Below, piece by piece: positions 1 through 12,852 of a DNA stretch of 64,000 bases. Source of the stretch: Viscum album. Lineage: Eukaryota; Streptophyta; Magnoliopsida; Santalales; Viscaceae. Position 1 is the first letter of the stretch; every line of letters starts with the position of its first letter. The notes under the pieces are model-generated. The model did not search any database. It saw only the letters and a program-made list of their open reading frames with translations, and was not told the DNA's origin. A program made the translations under genes and the position numbers. The DNA lies in assembly GCA_963277665.1 (NCBI GenBank), contig OY728130.1, positions 425,927,101 to 425,991,100 on the forward strand, read 5' to 3'.

Positions 1-285
1 TGTATAATGGTTTAAATAATGTTATTGACTTATTACAGAATCATACATATTGATATGATATCATATATGGTCATATTCTTAGCTTCTTATTAGTAATATT
101 TCATTGTTACTTGTTACTTGGGTCTTTATTGCCTTTTGTTCTTATGCATGTTTTGCCGAATAAATTCTTATTCTTCTTTTAAGGTTATAGATACCTTATA
201 TTCAGAATGGTATTAGTGTAACATATATCATATTTATTCATTAAATTCATTTATATAATTACTATGTAATTATGATCATGTATAA

Positions 286-545
286 CGAGTCGCATCACAT
301 CGTGGAGATGGTATTCCGTACGTACGCACGAGTGATGATATCGTTCCTATGATCGTGGAATTGTATTGTAGTGTATGTAAACTATTTCAGAATAAATATC
401 ACTTTTTAATAGTCATATATAGTCATTATTTACACCATTATACCCATCCAAGTAAGGTGGTGGTGGAAAATAGATTACACCACGGCGTGGAGACGGTATT
501 CCGTACGTACGCACGCGCGGTGATTTCATTTTTCCGTAGGATGGA
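286..545. repeat. Two ~185-bp tandem units with CpG-rich core
   Basis: The word GTACGTACGCACG occurs at 318-330 and 503-515, each preceded by GGAGA(T/C)GGTATTCC. Three diverged units of the same repeat lie in LTR B (22505-22935). The core is unusually rich in CpG for this window. It lies downstream of the TATA box, in the presumed R/U5 part of the LTR. Confidence 0.75.
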
Positions 546-856
546 TAGAAGGTGAATTAGGGTTGTTTCATATTTATAATAACATATCAGTATGTAAGTA
601 ATACTGATGTTATTACTTTATCATGAAACAACTAAATAAGAATAAGTTGAAGAATAAATAAATTGAAAGGATTTGTAATGGATATTACCTCTTCTTTTAA
701 ACGCCTCTTTGAATCCTCCACTTAGGGAACTAAGATTGGTCTTTGAAGAAGACCAGGACCTCTAGGATTATTATAGGGAAGTGGAGAAGGGATTTTGGTA
801 GGGTTTTTCCGAGCTTGTGTGCTCAAATTGGTGTGAGGAGGAGGGGGAGGAGGTGC

Positions 857-868
857 CCTTTTATAAGG
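857..868 (-). promoter_or_regulatory. TATA box of LTR A
   Basis: Minus strand reads CTTATAAAAGGG, followed by CACCTCCTCCCCCTCC. The aligned position in LTR B (23261-23270) keeps CTTATAAAAG. It separates U3 (right) from R/U5 (left). Confidence 0.5.
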
Positions 869-2305
869 GAGGAGAGGGGCACCTTAGGAATATCTCAAAA
901 TATTATTTTATATTAAAGTCAAAATCGGTTTATAATGGTTACAAAGGGTCTTATTTCGAAGGTAAAGTGGGGATGGGTCGAAATACTATCAACCAATAGG
1001 TTTTAGACAAGTTTAGGTTATTATTTTAACCTTATGAATTAGATTTAACTCTAAGTTAAATAATTTAACTTTTACAGTGTCTTTTTGTTTTCTTACACTA
1101 TATGGTTAATACACTTACTATAACATGCCAAACGAACCCCAAGTTGTTTATTATTAATATATATATCCTTATCTAAGTCATTTGACCGAACCTTAGATTT
1201 TTAGGTATAAAATAACAATTAATAATATAATATTTGATTTAAAAACTATTTTGTGTCAATTTTGACACTATTTGATATATGATTTTTGTGAAAGTCATAA
1301 CATAATTATATGTTCGAAAGAAGTTGATTAAATCAACACTAATATATCATAGTAACCTAGAAAATTAGTGGAATTCATAAAAAGTCTCAAATTACATTTA
1401 TTTGGGCATTTATAACATCAATTATGTTAACATTTCCTTAAAAGGGTAATTACTGCATCATCGTTGTGTCATAAATAAATTAATTTATTTAAAGTCTAAA
1501 AATTATAAATAAAATATCATTATGTAGGAAATATTTTTATATTTCTAATGAATATTTATAATCGAATTTATCTTATGTATAAAGCCATATTAAAACTGTT
1601 TTAGTTATTAAACTTTGATTTTAACTATTTTAACTATTCATTAAATAAAATAATATTAAATGTCATAATCTAATCCAAGTGGACCTAAATGGTCATATTA
1701 TATTCATAAGGTTGTTTTTGGTCGAATTACACTTATCCAATAGAATTAGGACATGTTTTAGGGTAATAGTAATATCATATTTACCCTTAGTTACCCTATT
1801 TACTATTAACCGCGGTAAAAAAAAGTAAAAAGTTACTATTCACCAAAAAATTTTTTTTATCTCATTGAACCACATTTTAATTACTGATATCAACCGTGTC
1901 TGTCGGATTTTCGAAATTCCATTCACAGAAGAGGTAAAATTAAGTTTTATGCAAAATTCAGTTTTTAACCCACCACTTAGTGGTTTCACTATTCATCAAA
2001 AATTGAAAGTTTTCAGAAAAATACCAAAATTTCACCCTAGGCTAATTTCGGTATTCCGAATCCAAAAATGAAGTCCATTTTGAAAGATAAAATTTCAAAA
2101 AGTGGTTATTACTATTCATAACAGCTATTTTAAATAATATTTTAATAGCATATCGTCGTTTAGTGAAACTCGGTATTGCGTACAACGCAAGCTATCGAGG
2201 AAGGTCGCGATTGCGTGTAAAGTAAGCCAAGCTAGTATGTAGTGAAAGATTTTTTTGATGATATATAAAAACAAAATATTACTCATAAAAATATCGGGTG
2301 TTACA

Positions 2306-4290
2306 AATGTTAATCTAGATGACGACCTCCGAAGTCTTCCATCACTACAAAAAGAAGGGTCATATGACCTACTAAGTAACTAACCATACTAGAGGCATGT
2401 CTAACCCAATGAATCCAAGAATTAAATTATTATCATAGCCATAATAAGGGTTAGTTTTCCATATGAACACCTATCATTTAAGTTCGATTTATATAAAAAG
2501 TGGACTATGGGTAACAATCATGTTTCCATTCTAAGGAGGAAATCATGGAAGGTTTAAAGTACCCTTACATGTGGGTTGAAACTTAGAAAACCACTTAAGG
2601 TTTAATTTTAAGGAATCACACTATTTAAAATTTGGTTTATTAAACATTTAACTTCTTAGTTTTAAAGAACATCAAGTACTAGTCATAAGGAAAATGTGCT
2701 TGGTACTTTATTTTGCTAAAGTGACAAGGCACACATGAAAGTTATATCAAAATTCATTTCAATAATTATTTATTTAACAAATATCCCATCACAAATAAGA
2801 AATTTTTATTAAAAATTCATTTTAACTATTTGGTTTATCCAAAAATCATATATCCAGGCTTGGTTAATTAAAATTTCAATTACTAAGATGTATCAGAAAA
2901 CACCATTTTTGGTTGTAATTGAAATTTTAATTAACTAAGGCTCGTAAAATAAATCTAAAAATCATAATAAAAGTATTTATTCATTAAATAGATTTTATTA
3001 GTAATATTCCACTAAAAATGTATACACAATCCGTATAAGTGGCTAATGAAACTTTAAATAACCATCCCTATGTAGCATGAGTATACCCCCACAGGGTTAA
3101 AAACTAAGGAATATAAAAGATAAGGGTGACTTAATAGTGTCCCATCACCATAATGGGTCTATTTAAATGAAACCCAAATATATTTAAAACATTAATAATT
3201 TTGAAACACCGTTAATGCGTTCATTTGATAATAATTTTTCACCATGACTGACCTACTTAGTTCTAGTCAAGTCTATCACATATCTATAATAGGTCAAGGC
3301 CGATATACTTGGGTTAAGTTAAGAATACAATTCATAAGTAACTACATCATTTAAGAGTCATATTTTGACAAATTTTATATTTATATAATGGTATAGTTAT
3401 ATGGATCACCATACTCAATTTATAAAGGTACTAGCCTCTATAAGTTTCCATTAGAATTTATGTAACTAAAAATGGATTATTTTTTTCATTCACCAGGCAT
3501 ATGAAACTCATAAATGGTGGTTCCATTAGACAGGTTACCATTTTCCAATTTATAAAGGCTTATATACTTTATAAATTGAAAATTGGCACCTATTTAATCA
3601 AAACCACTAATGTTTCAACCCATTAGACCAATAGTACTTGGCTTAAAAATTTCAAAGTTGGTTAGTCAAATAGAATTCCACCATCAAGCTATGTTGGAAA
3701 ACACCATTTAGGTTGATGCATACATTTTTTTATCCAACCTTATAACATAATTATATCAAGTCATGGCATCACAACAATAATATATGTGAGCATAAAAATT
3801 TATCACATAGCATGGATTTCATGTAATAATGGAAAATAATCAACTAATCCTCGAAAGAAGATAAGTATGATAAATAATCACACAAGCATATTGTACCAAT
3901 AGGCATGCTAATAAATCATGCAAGGAACATACATTAATCATCATGCAATCTATAATTTCAATCTACATGATATAGAATATTCATGGCATGTGAATCTCTA
4001 TGTGCCTATCATGATGCATGTAATGATACTTTTTTTCTATACTAGGTCAAGAGTAAAATACCAAAAATATCATAAACCATCAAGAATAAAAAAGTATATT
4101 GGTCACTCAAGGTGAAATCATAAAAAAAATTCATAATGAACAACATCAACAACAGTCCCATCTCTGACCACTTGGTCTTTTCCCCATGCATGGGTAGATC
4201 ACTCCCAAATGAAATTATTTACCAAGTGTTCCCACATAACTTGTATCATTTAAACCAACCCAAAATAGTAGGACAAAGGAAAATAAAACC
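2306..4290. other. Unassigned AT-rich repeat-like DNA
   Basis: No open frame with recognisable domains and no similarity that I can see to the other blocks. It lies between LTR A and the PBS of LTR D, so it is probably decayed interior of one of those elements. Only short accidental ORFs occur (for example 3918-4115). Confidence 0.5.
3541..3582. repeat. Imperfect hairpin, ~16-bp arms
   Basis: TTTTCCAATTTATAAAG pairs with CTTTATAAATTGAAAA with a single bulge, around a 9-nt loop. In such AT-rich DNA this may be chance. Confidence 0.4.
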
Positions 4291-4301
4291 CTATGATACC
4301 A
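4291..4301 (-). other. Primer binding site, tRNA-iMet type (element D)
   Basis: Plus strand CTATGATACCA, i.e. TGGTATCATAG on the minus strand, one change from the standard TGGTATCAGAG. It is followed on the plus strand by TATAGTGTCCCAACCC, a plausible LTR edge. A second PBS-like word (GCTCTTATGATACTA) sits at 4703-4717. Confidence 0.55.
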
Positions 4302-5011
4302 CTTATAGTGTCCCAACCCAAGATCCACTTAAAATAGTGGCATGAGCTGGTTTTTCACTGGGTCTTAAGCGTGCTTCCCCTTACACTAGAGGATGATGAC
4401 TAACATCAATGGTATGGTGGGGAGACTATATACTCTTAATCAGAGTATAACAATTTTATATCAGATATAAATCAATAGAAAATAGAATTAATAAAAATAA
4501 ATGATTGTAAAAGAAAAAATATAAACAATAACAACATACATCCAATTCTATAAGAAGTATAAAATATAGAATGATGTCATGAAAATGATAAAACAAAAAA
4601 ATAATACATGGAAGCAGTCATATAGAAGTAATAATTATATAAAAAAATTAAAAAAGTTCGAAAGGATAACTCTATGAGAATACTAAACTCCAACTCAATC
4701 CATTGCTCTTATGATACTATTTATAAATGAGCCGCACAAGAATAATCCATAAACTAGAACTTGCAATCGTGAGGTCTGTTTGAGTACCCTAGTAAAATGA
4801 AGACCCAAACAGGGTGTGATATATAATCTATAGGCAACCACCAATGGTTTTTAAATCATAATACAGTACATGAATATAAAATATATATGTGCACATTTAT
4901 GATAGTTTAATATGTAAATAAATAAAAGTAAAAAAGTTAGGATTAGGTTCCTCATGGACACCTGGCCGACCATACCTTCTTCATCCTAAGTCCGAATATC
5001 TCTAAACATGC

Positions 5012-5037
5012 ATATATATATATATATATATATATAT
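5012..5037. repeat. (TA)n microsatellite
   Basis: Thirteen uninterrupted AT/TA dinucleotides within LTR D. Confidence 0.95.
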
Positions 5038-5340
5038 AAGTATATATGTAAACATATATGTGTATATATATACATATACCAATGAGGAATCATGGAATCC
5101 ACAAAATAATACTGGTGATAATAGTAATATTGTCGTAGTACCCATGGCTATAAGCCCAAGAGTCTATAAATGATTCTCTATAAAACCTAGGATAAAATTT
5201 GGGCAGTCAAATGAATTTGAACCAAGACCATTAGTTGAGCAAGGAACCATGGTAAATATCCAAGTTATCCTAGTATAATAACTTCATAATAGTTACCACT
5301 AGTCATATGTAACAAGAAGCATTCATGATATAGTGCATTC

Positions 5341-5770
5341 ATCCTATGATCCCATCCAAGGTATCCCATAACGAGGGACCCAAGTATCACCTAAGGAGTC
5401 ATGTAATTCTCTTTATTTTATGATCCCATCCTTGGAATTCTATAATGAGGAAACCTTAGTATTTCTTGTCACATCCAACTGTGTAATGAGCCTATCCAAG
5501 TCATTCTGTAAAAAGGAAACCCAAGTATCGAATAGAGCATACATAAAACATCTCACCTATGAGCATATCTAGGGAATTTTGTATTAAGGAATCCCAAGTA
5601 TCACTCAAGGTGTAATAAAATTTAGGTAACCTCTTAGATTATACAAGGCATTCCATAAAAAGGAACCCGAGTATTTCTCAAGGTGTGATATAATTAAAGT
5701 AACCTATGAGCCCATCCAAGGAATTAGGTAAAAAGGAAAACCCAAGTATCACTCAGGGAACATAGTTAAT
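5341..5770. repeat. ~73-bp degenerate tandem array, about 6 units
   Basis: Units begin with variants of TATGATCCCATCCAAGG at about 5344, 5419, 5489, 5561, 5634 and 5708, each followed by AAAAAGGAACCCAAGTATC-like sequence. A related shorter duplication (ATGAGAATGCC..CAAGTAT) follows at 5860-5945. It lies left of the TATA box, in the R/U5 part of a minus-strand LTR. Confidence 0.8.
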
Positions 5771-6892
5771 TTAATCATTTAAATTCAAGAAATATAGAAT
5801 TACATGTTATTAAACATGCCATAATATATTTCAAGTATGATTAATAGAAAATCCATGTCCATGAGAATGCCTTGTCATGGATCAAGTATGAAGAATAAAG
5901 AAGTCCATTTATTGAGAATGCCATTTTACAAGCCAAGTATACTTAAAGAGGGACAAGCCCATTTACCATTTCAATAAAACTACCGGGTTTTCCTTTTTTT
6001 TAATTAATAATTAATTCTTCATAGGTGGTTTTATTATAAATCGGGTTACAATTATCCTTATAATTGATTTAATTCCATTTAAATATCTCTTACACTGGAT
6101 TTAATCAAACATACATCAAAGGTGATTTAAATATAGAAAGATAATTATAAAATTTTTCATTTTAAATATCATCAAAAGGGATGATTCATTTTTCTAAAAG
6201 AGGAATAGGTTATAGAAATATAAGAAATTCAAATAACGGGATGGTTTTGGTTCAGTTGATAATCCTCTCATAGTGAATTTTCATACACAACAACTATTTA
6301 ATTTAAGGAATTTGGTTATAAATATTTTATTTTATATTACATAGGTGACCTACATAATTTTTGACATAAGACACAATGGAGTAATTTATAAAACAACTAG
6401 AATTTAAGTGAAAATCTATTGACCATATACCTTGTAATTAGGATGGTCCACTCACCAATATCGAGCTTTGATTTGAGTGTAATCAAGATAAATCACAAGA
6501 ATATACAAACACCCTGAAAATAGGGTGAATTAGTTCATATGAGGATATCACAAGATAAGAGAAGATAAATGAATATAGGAAGAAGGGTGAATAATAGAAT
6601 AAATAATACACTTCCATTGTGATGACCGATAATCAAATCAGAGGCCAAACAATGAATTTTTCACTATGCATAGAGGAGGAGAGGAGGATCTCCACGAGAG
6701 GGTTGTTGCGTGTGGATATAAGGATAAATGAGGGGGAGAATTTTAAAATAAATTGGAGGTAAAAACGTAATTTACATCTTTATAAAGAGATTCATGGTTT
6801 GGACACACATTTTGGGAAACTATGAACCAAATGTGTGGTGTTATTGTTTAGGAAAAAATTCCAAGCACATAATTTTCCAAACCATGTGCTTC

Positions 6893-6902
6893 CCATATAA
6901 AG
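6893..6902 (-). promoter_or_regulatory. TATA box of LTR D
   Basis: Minus strand CTTTATATGGGAAGCACATGG: a TATA box followed at once by the GCACATGGTTT word that also follows the TATA candidates in LTR C and, as a variant, in the plus-strand solo LTR at 49316. Confidence 0.4.
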
Positions 6903-7256
6903 AACCTCTATAACTTTTTTCAATTTCTTGAATGGATGTGTTCTTATTATTTCATTATTAGAAGAAACCATGCGATACCATTAGCTCTACTAGACCAGGA
7001 TACACATTATTAACTATTATATTCATATTTTCAAAAAACCATGCCACTATAGAAATATAGTTGGCCCATTTTCTCTTGGAGGGCCACTTGGTTTAAACAA
7101 TTCGTGCACCTCTTCCTGTTTCTCCTAAGATTAATTTTCAAATACCGACACTTTTGAAAGTCACCCAATAACCCGATACATCTCTCAGGCCTTAATAATA
7201 ATCTAGAAACATCAATTTTAAGCATACTAATGATTTAATTTAAATTACAAAGCTTG

Positions 7257-10200
7257 GTTCAATGAACATCCCTCCCATCAAATGTTAGACTTCAAATTCC
7301 CTTGGAAATTTCCATAGTTTAAAAAATGGGACTCTATAGTTTCCAGTACCCTTGGGATATAAAAAAGTGCATGGTAATCACTAAAATTCCTTTGGGAAAA
7401 ATTTCTACCAAATTATTGATAAAATACAGTGAAAAAATAAATACAGAAGCTAAAAATAAATAATCAATTCAAATCGGTCTTAACCTACTTCTATGATCCA
7501 ACCCATTTTCATACATAAAAATAATTTAAAAATAGAAATAATAAAACTAGGAAGAATAGATAAAACACTAGATAAAAATAAAAAAACAACAAACCAAATT
7601 GAATTGAGCCCGAACCATCTCTACACCAACTATGATTACTTACCACCACCCAAATCGCCCCATGTGGGACATGAAAAATGAGACTAAAATCAATTGGGAA
7701 CTTTGAACCTGAAATGAATAGCTATAAGCTAAAACTCCCAGTAGTTGAACACAACTTGAAGAATCCAGGAAATATGTTTCATAAGGAAATTAATTAATGC
7801 TATTTTTAAAATAAACTTGAAAGTAAGGTTTTCACATATAACTTGTGAAAAACCTCAACAATTCCATAATCGTCATTCAAAAAATCAGTCTTTTTTTTCA
7901 AAACTGAATACACATTTTGAAAAAAAATCCACCGGCCATATCCTTTTAAGAACCACACACACTATTAAAATTTCTAAGAAAACCCATTTTTTTATTTAAA
8001 TAAAAATGGCCATCTTAGATCATTTTATCGGTTAATTCCTCCTAAAAACCAAAACACCCATTTTGAAAAAAACTTTAAAGCACCCATAAAAGGATATTTA
8101 AATTTAAAATAAGCTTCCAAAAGTATTGGAAAAATCATTTACCAAATAAAAAAATCAACTAACACATTGTTCAAATATAACATTAGGCACCATATATCAC
8201 TAGTCATTTAATAATCATTAAAAAACAAAGGTTCCATAACAATGAAAGCATGAGAAATGATAAAAAAAATCACTAGATCAAACTCTCCAAAATCACTAAC
8301 TAATAGAACAATAGAATGTGTCATGGTCATACCTTAGGATACCTAATGTGTGAAGCACCTAACTATATAAGAGTATACCACTTGCGAACCAGCTACAAAC
8401 ATGCATAGTAGTTCAAATAATTGATCATCCAGTTATCCCACAGAAGCATAATTATGATAAAAAACCCCCACCTATCCCTTGTTCCTATTAAGACTAGTGG
8501 GAAACTAGGGACATGTGAACCAACTAGACGAACAAGATAGGTCTTCCACTTAGAATTTGGTTTCCCATGACAAATAAAGGAAGTGAGGTATAATATTAAC
8601 CAATACAAGTCAAACAGAAAATGAATAACCATATCTACCCTCACTCTAAACACCCAATGATGAAAAGTACAATAATAAAGAGAACCGAAAACATAACAAA
8701 CCCATTCCTACACAAGGGGAGCATTAAGAATATCATAGAGATTAATAACCCATAAAATGGTAAAAAAGTAATGAGAAATCAAGGGGTTTCCTTCAAAACC
8801 ACCATTTTTAAAACAAAATTACAACCTACACTTTAACACTAAAAATGGGATCAGAATGCCCAGAACTCCCACCTTTCATGAAATACCATTCCAAAAACCA
8901 TTTAAAAATGATGGAAATCACCCAAACATTAAAAAAATTTCAAATTCAACCATTTAAAATAACGTTCTTTCTCTTTTAAAACCAAAATAAGGCCAAAGGA
9001 CATTCATTTCAATCATAATATTTTAAAAGGGCCACCATGGTATTTTCCACAAGTGGTAAATCACGCACAAATTTTTAATCATTATTTAAAACACACTAAA
9101 CCCCTTTAGAAATCACTTTGATGTTAAAACCTAAATTTAAAACCAAATTTCTGTTAAAACATAGTTTTCTCTTTTTGAAAACTAAAACTATGATATTAAT
9201 CCAACATCTACATATAATACCATTTCAAAATACACATATTCATATCTAAAATTATTATCACATTTAAACATTTCATTTAAAACATGAAAACTTGGAATTT
9301 ACATAAAAAACACTTTATTCCAAGCTAAAAAAACCATGAAATGGTTTTAAATAACTTTAAAGATATCATATATGTTATTAATTTCATTAAAAAGGTATTT
9401 ATAAAGCATAATAATGTATTGAATTCCAACATGAAACAATTTCATTGAAACACCTAAAATAAATTGATGAGAATCAAGGAGTGACCCTTCATAATATGTC
9501 TCGTTCTATAGATACCACTTTCACAAGAGTAGAAAAATGTATAATAATCCTATAAACAAAAAAACCCAACATTATATCCACCTAGAACCAAAACATCAAG
9601 CCACAAGAGACCTAGGTTTTATGGGGGAATCCAAACACAGAGAAAAGAGAGAGAGAATGGATGAAGAGGGAAGAGAAGAAATAAATAACTAAAAAAAACT
9701 TGGAAATCACCAAAGGAGGGATGATTATCAAAAATAGAATTTTTTTAGAGGTCCCACATGGATCCGAAGGGATAGAAGACATATGAGGGAAGAAATTGGG
9801 GGGTGAGAACCCCTTTAAATTAAAGAGGGGTATCTTGGAAAAACTAAAAAATTTAACACCTGGGAAATTCATGTGGTTTGACCGTATGGTTTGCTAAACC
9901 ATGTGCCAACCATACAGTGGACGGTTCCTAGTGCTGAAAAACCCTCACATAATTACTCCAAGGTTCTTCACGGTTTGGAAAACCATGTGCCTAACCTATA
10001 ACACACCCCAATCCCCACACAACTTCTGAGGATAACCAAATTACTCGAGAAACCATTTATAAGGCATGCTAGGAAAGTCTATCAAAATGACTGACCCATC
10101 CACCTGAGAATTGAACAGTTATTATAAACCATGCGAGCTAACCGTGATTCTCCCAAAATCCCTCCAAAAATTATTTTTGGACCATAACTGTCTGAAACTC

Positions 10201-10262
10201 AAAACCCCTTAGGAAAAGATAAAATAATACAAAATAAACAACACCATGATATTAGGGTATAA
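7257..10262 (-). repeat. 3' LTR of element C
   Basis: Aligns along its length with 12853-15838; clear matches include 7470-7740 with 13050-13310, 8390-8660 with 13960-14230 and 10220-10250 with 15795-15825. The outer edge TTCAATGAAC aligns with TGTAAAGAAC of the other copy. Many indels show an old insertion. Confidence 0.75.
10054..10064 (-). promoter_or_regulatory. Candidate TATA box in 3' LTR of C
   Basis: Minus strand CTTATAAATGG about 200 bp from the LTR start, followed by GGCACATGGTTTTCC. The short U3 agrees with the plus-strand solo LTR at 49316. Tentative. Confidence 0.3.
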
Positions 10263-10280
10263 AAAACTCCCCAACATTCC
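10263..10280 (-). other. Polypurine tract of element C
   Basis: Minus strand GGAATGTTGGGGAGTTTT directly abuts the 3' LTR, where plus-strand priming would start. Confidence 0.5.
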
Positions 10281-12840
10281 ACTTTATTCCCCTATAAAGT
10301 CATTGGTCAAAAAGAAAAATCAAGAAATAATGGGAAATCCAAAAGGAAACTCACCCAAAATAATCAATCAACATGACTCAACCTTAAAACCAACAACTAA
10401 CATCATCTAAATAATCACGCTGATGAACCACATGATTAACTAATGTATCCAAGAACAACCAGAACAAGAAACTCAAAAAAGAATACCTATAAAGCATAAA
10501 ATACCAAACATGGTATCCCCAACATTTTTAATTCCTCAAATATAAAGGAATTAAATGAAAATTCTTGAGAAACACATTCTCAGATATCCAAGAAACATGA
10601 CATAGACCCACACTAAACAAAAAGTAATTCCAAAAAAAATATACGGGAGTAAAAACACAATAATCACCGAACGAATGACTTGAAATCTCACCTTGAGTCA
10701 CGTTACCATTGGATAAACTAGGGCCAACAATTTGATCACCCTCACAAGGTGCATCGAAATTTTCACATCCAAGCACTAGCTAGTATACCCAACTCAACTG
10801 GTAAGTCACACATCCTAGTTACCCAATTGTGAACCAAAGGTCTTTATCATGTACAAATAACAAAAACCTAAAAGTCTCAACAAAAGAATGGGTGAAACCC
10901 TAAATATCAAAGAATTTTATCTTCAACAAACTAGGATAAAAAATGGAACCCACAACCAATCAAAATAGAAACACCCAAGAGGGTGGGAGGGGGGGGGGGC
11001 ATCCCACAAATAAAATAAGGAATACCATAAATGACACCCATAAAGAACATCCTAAAAAAGGAACCATCCACAAGATTGAAACAACCATTTACCAATATCT
11101 ATAATAATGATTAAAAACATCAATGGAATGGTCCCAACAACAAATATCTCATCCATTATTCCAATATGAATTATATGGAAGTATGGCATCACCCACCAAA
11201 ACCTTCCTAGACTGGCCAACTTCCATTTGAAATAAATCATTGAAAACCACCTAAAAATATGTCAGAATAGACACTAGTATATATGAACCAAAATCTGGGC
11301 AAATAAAATCTAAAGAAAAAAGATTTATTACAATCACTGGTGACTAAATTTAGAGAAATGGTGACCAACTTTAAAAAGTGATCAATGTACTCCTTCATTG
11401 ACCAGTCATCCTGACGAAGGATCACAACATAAATTATTCTTCCTACTTTCACAACATATGGAAATAAACACTAAATAAAAAACAATTTGAAAAGATCCCA
11501 AGACCTACCTCCATGAAGTAAGGCAGGTACCATCAATTCCCACCAAACTTGGCTAAACTGACTAGCAGGCTTTCAATAGCTTTCACCCATGGAAAGCCCT
11601 ATGACCAACACTCCACTTGGAGTCTGGGTAGGCACTAGAACTAGAGAAAACTTTTCAACCATTATAGGGAGAAACAATAAAAACAAAGGCATGAACCATA
11701 TAGATTCATGACTCAGAAATGAACTAAAATATTCCTTTAAAAATTAGTAATCAAACCAAAATAACAATCCCTCAAACTAGGAACATAGCATCATCACCAA
11801 AAAGTAATTTTCCTTTTGAAACCACCATTTTTATCATGTAATTTTGAAATTACCCTCCACCAAGGTGTTTATTGAAAACAAATCCCACATGTAAAAAAAT
11901 AAAACCACTTTTATGGAGAACACACAATTACTAAATAAGGAACATAACAAAAATTCCTTTCAAAATTACTCTCAGTTTTGAAAAGACAAGCATCAAAATA
12001 ATGATAATAAAAGACAATTTAAATTTTAAAATCAACTTTCAATAGTTTTTTTTTAAAAATACCCATTTTAATCCTAAAACACATTCAAAACACACTTTTT
12101 AAATCCTTTTCTTTTGGTAAATCTTAAAGAAACAATTTTGAAAAAAAATATATCCCAAAAAAATAAGGGAAACGACCACTTTATAAAAAATTCCTTAAAT
12201 CCAAGTTTGGAAACTAAATTTTCACAAAATCATATCATTTTATAAATTTTGGTTTTAAAAACCAAGAAAAAAAATCACCTCACAAGAAATCACACAAGGT
12301 TCACCCAAACCACACCCACTAAAGGCATCAAAACACTCCTCATTACACCTCAAATAAGTGAATCCCACCTTTAGAGAAATAAAAAATCGAGAGGAGTTAA
12401 CAATTATAAATAGGGATGAAATAGTGATGTGAATGATTTTACAACGTGAGTTGGTTGAGTAGGTTCCAACCCTGAAACACACTCTACTGGGGAGGAAAAC
12501 TTGACTGCATGAGAAACACATAATTTCCCAAGACTTGTGAGTCAACCGAACTACTCAGTTCCCCTCCCTTTACATCATTAAACAAAATAGATATCCACAA
12601 TATCACTCATATAATAAAATGGGATCCAAACACATAAAATTTATGAAAAAAATCTAAAACAACCTCAAATTCAAAATTCAAAAACCAAGTCCCCCTGGAA
12701 GCTTGAGGCTCTGGATGATATAAAATCTCCCCAACCTTACCTCTCAAGATCTGACAACCTTAATATCCTTTCTACCAAGACATACCAAAATAATAAGGTA
12801 TAATCAAAGATATTATTTTCCTCCTATAGAAAACCTACCA
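10281..12840 (-). other. Interior of element C
   Basis: About 2.6 kb with one gag-like fragment (11237-11452), an 11-G run at 10989-10999, and no protease, RT, RNase H or integrase motif that I can find on either strand. The remaining short ORFs (10528-10776, 12255-12545) have no recognisable domain. Confidence 0.5.
11237..11452 (-). pseudogene. gag-like fragment in element C
   Basis: A 71-codon frame contains RQDDWSMKEYIDHFLKL near residues 13-29, which resembles the Retrotrans_gag core pattern (Q-x-SM-x-EY-x-x-x-F-x-x-L) of Ty3/gypsy gag. The following frame (11052-11240) may continue it after a frameshift. No zinc knuckle follows. The call rests on a short motif; a gag of another LTR clade is possible. 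Confidence 0.35.
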
Positions 12841-12849
12841 CTGATACAA
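12841..12849 (-). other. Primer binding site of element C
   Basis: Plus strand CTGATACAA beside the 5' LTR edge (TGTAAAG at 12853); the minus strand reads TTGTATCAG, a one-base variant of TGGTATCAG. Confidence 0.55.
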
Positions 12850-12852
12850 TTT

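Larger units (their letters stand above)
1..2305 (-). mobile_element. LTR 'A', left end outside window (Ty3/gypsy type)
   Basis: Long terminal repeat read on the minus strand; its minus-strand start is at 2305, where the plus strand ends in GGGTGTTACA (minus TGTAACACCC, a common Ty3/gypsy LTR start). A TATA box sits near 860 and a 185-bp tandem repeat lies downstream of it (286-545), the same order as in LTR B at 21014-24504. The stretch 1830-2100 (TTACTATTCACCAAAAAATT onward) is related to U3 of the Tekay-like LTRs at 35100-35400 and 43090-43390. No polypurine tract or PBS is visible just right of 2305. It may be the 3' LTR of the gypsy relic at 15844-19150, the LTR of an element further left, or a solo LTR. 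Confidence 0.6.
4304..7248 (-). mobile_element. LTR 'D' (5' LTR remnant of a minus-strand element)
   Basis: Runs from the PBS to a plausible LTR edge (AAATTACA at 7248); about 2.95 kb, close to the 2.99-kb LTRs of element C. It shares the promoter-side words of C: AAACCATGTGC at 6879 and AAACCATGCGA near 6970 match C at 9976 and 10130. It holds a TA microsatellite and a 73-bp tandem array. The right edge is approximate, and the left edge could instead be near 4715. No matching partner LTR was found in the window. Confidence 0.45.

Noticed and set aside
1865..2071. 68-codon ORF in LTR A
   Set aside because: Lies in a U3 segment related to 35100-35400 and 43132-43377, where the frame is not kept; reads as chance.
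4703..4717. Second PBS-like word inside LTR D
   Set aside because: Not supported by an adjacent LTR edge that I could confirm; kept only as an alternative left edge.
8393..9872. Minus-strand ORFs of 86 codons in element C LTR
   Set aside because: The aligned stretches in the other LTR (about 13960-15440) carry stops and indels; no domain.
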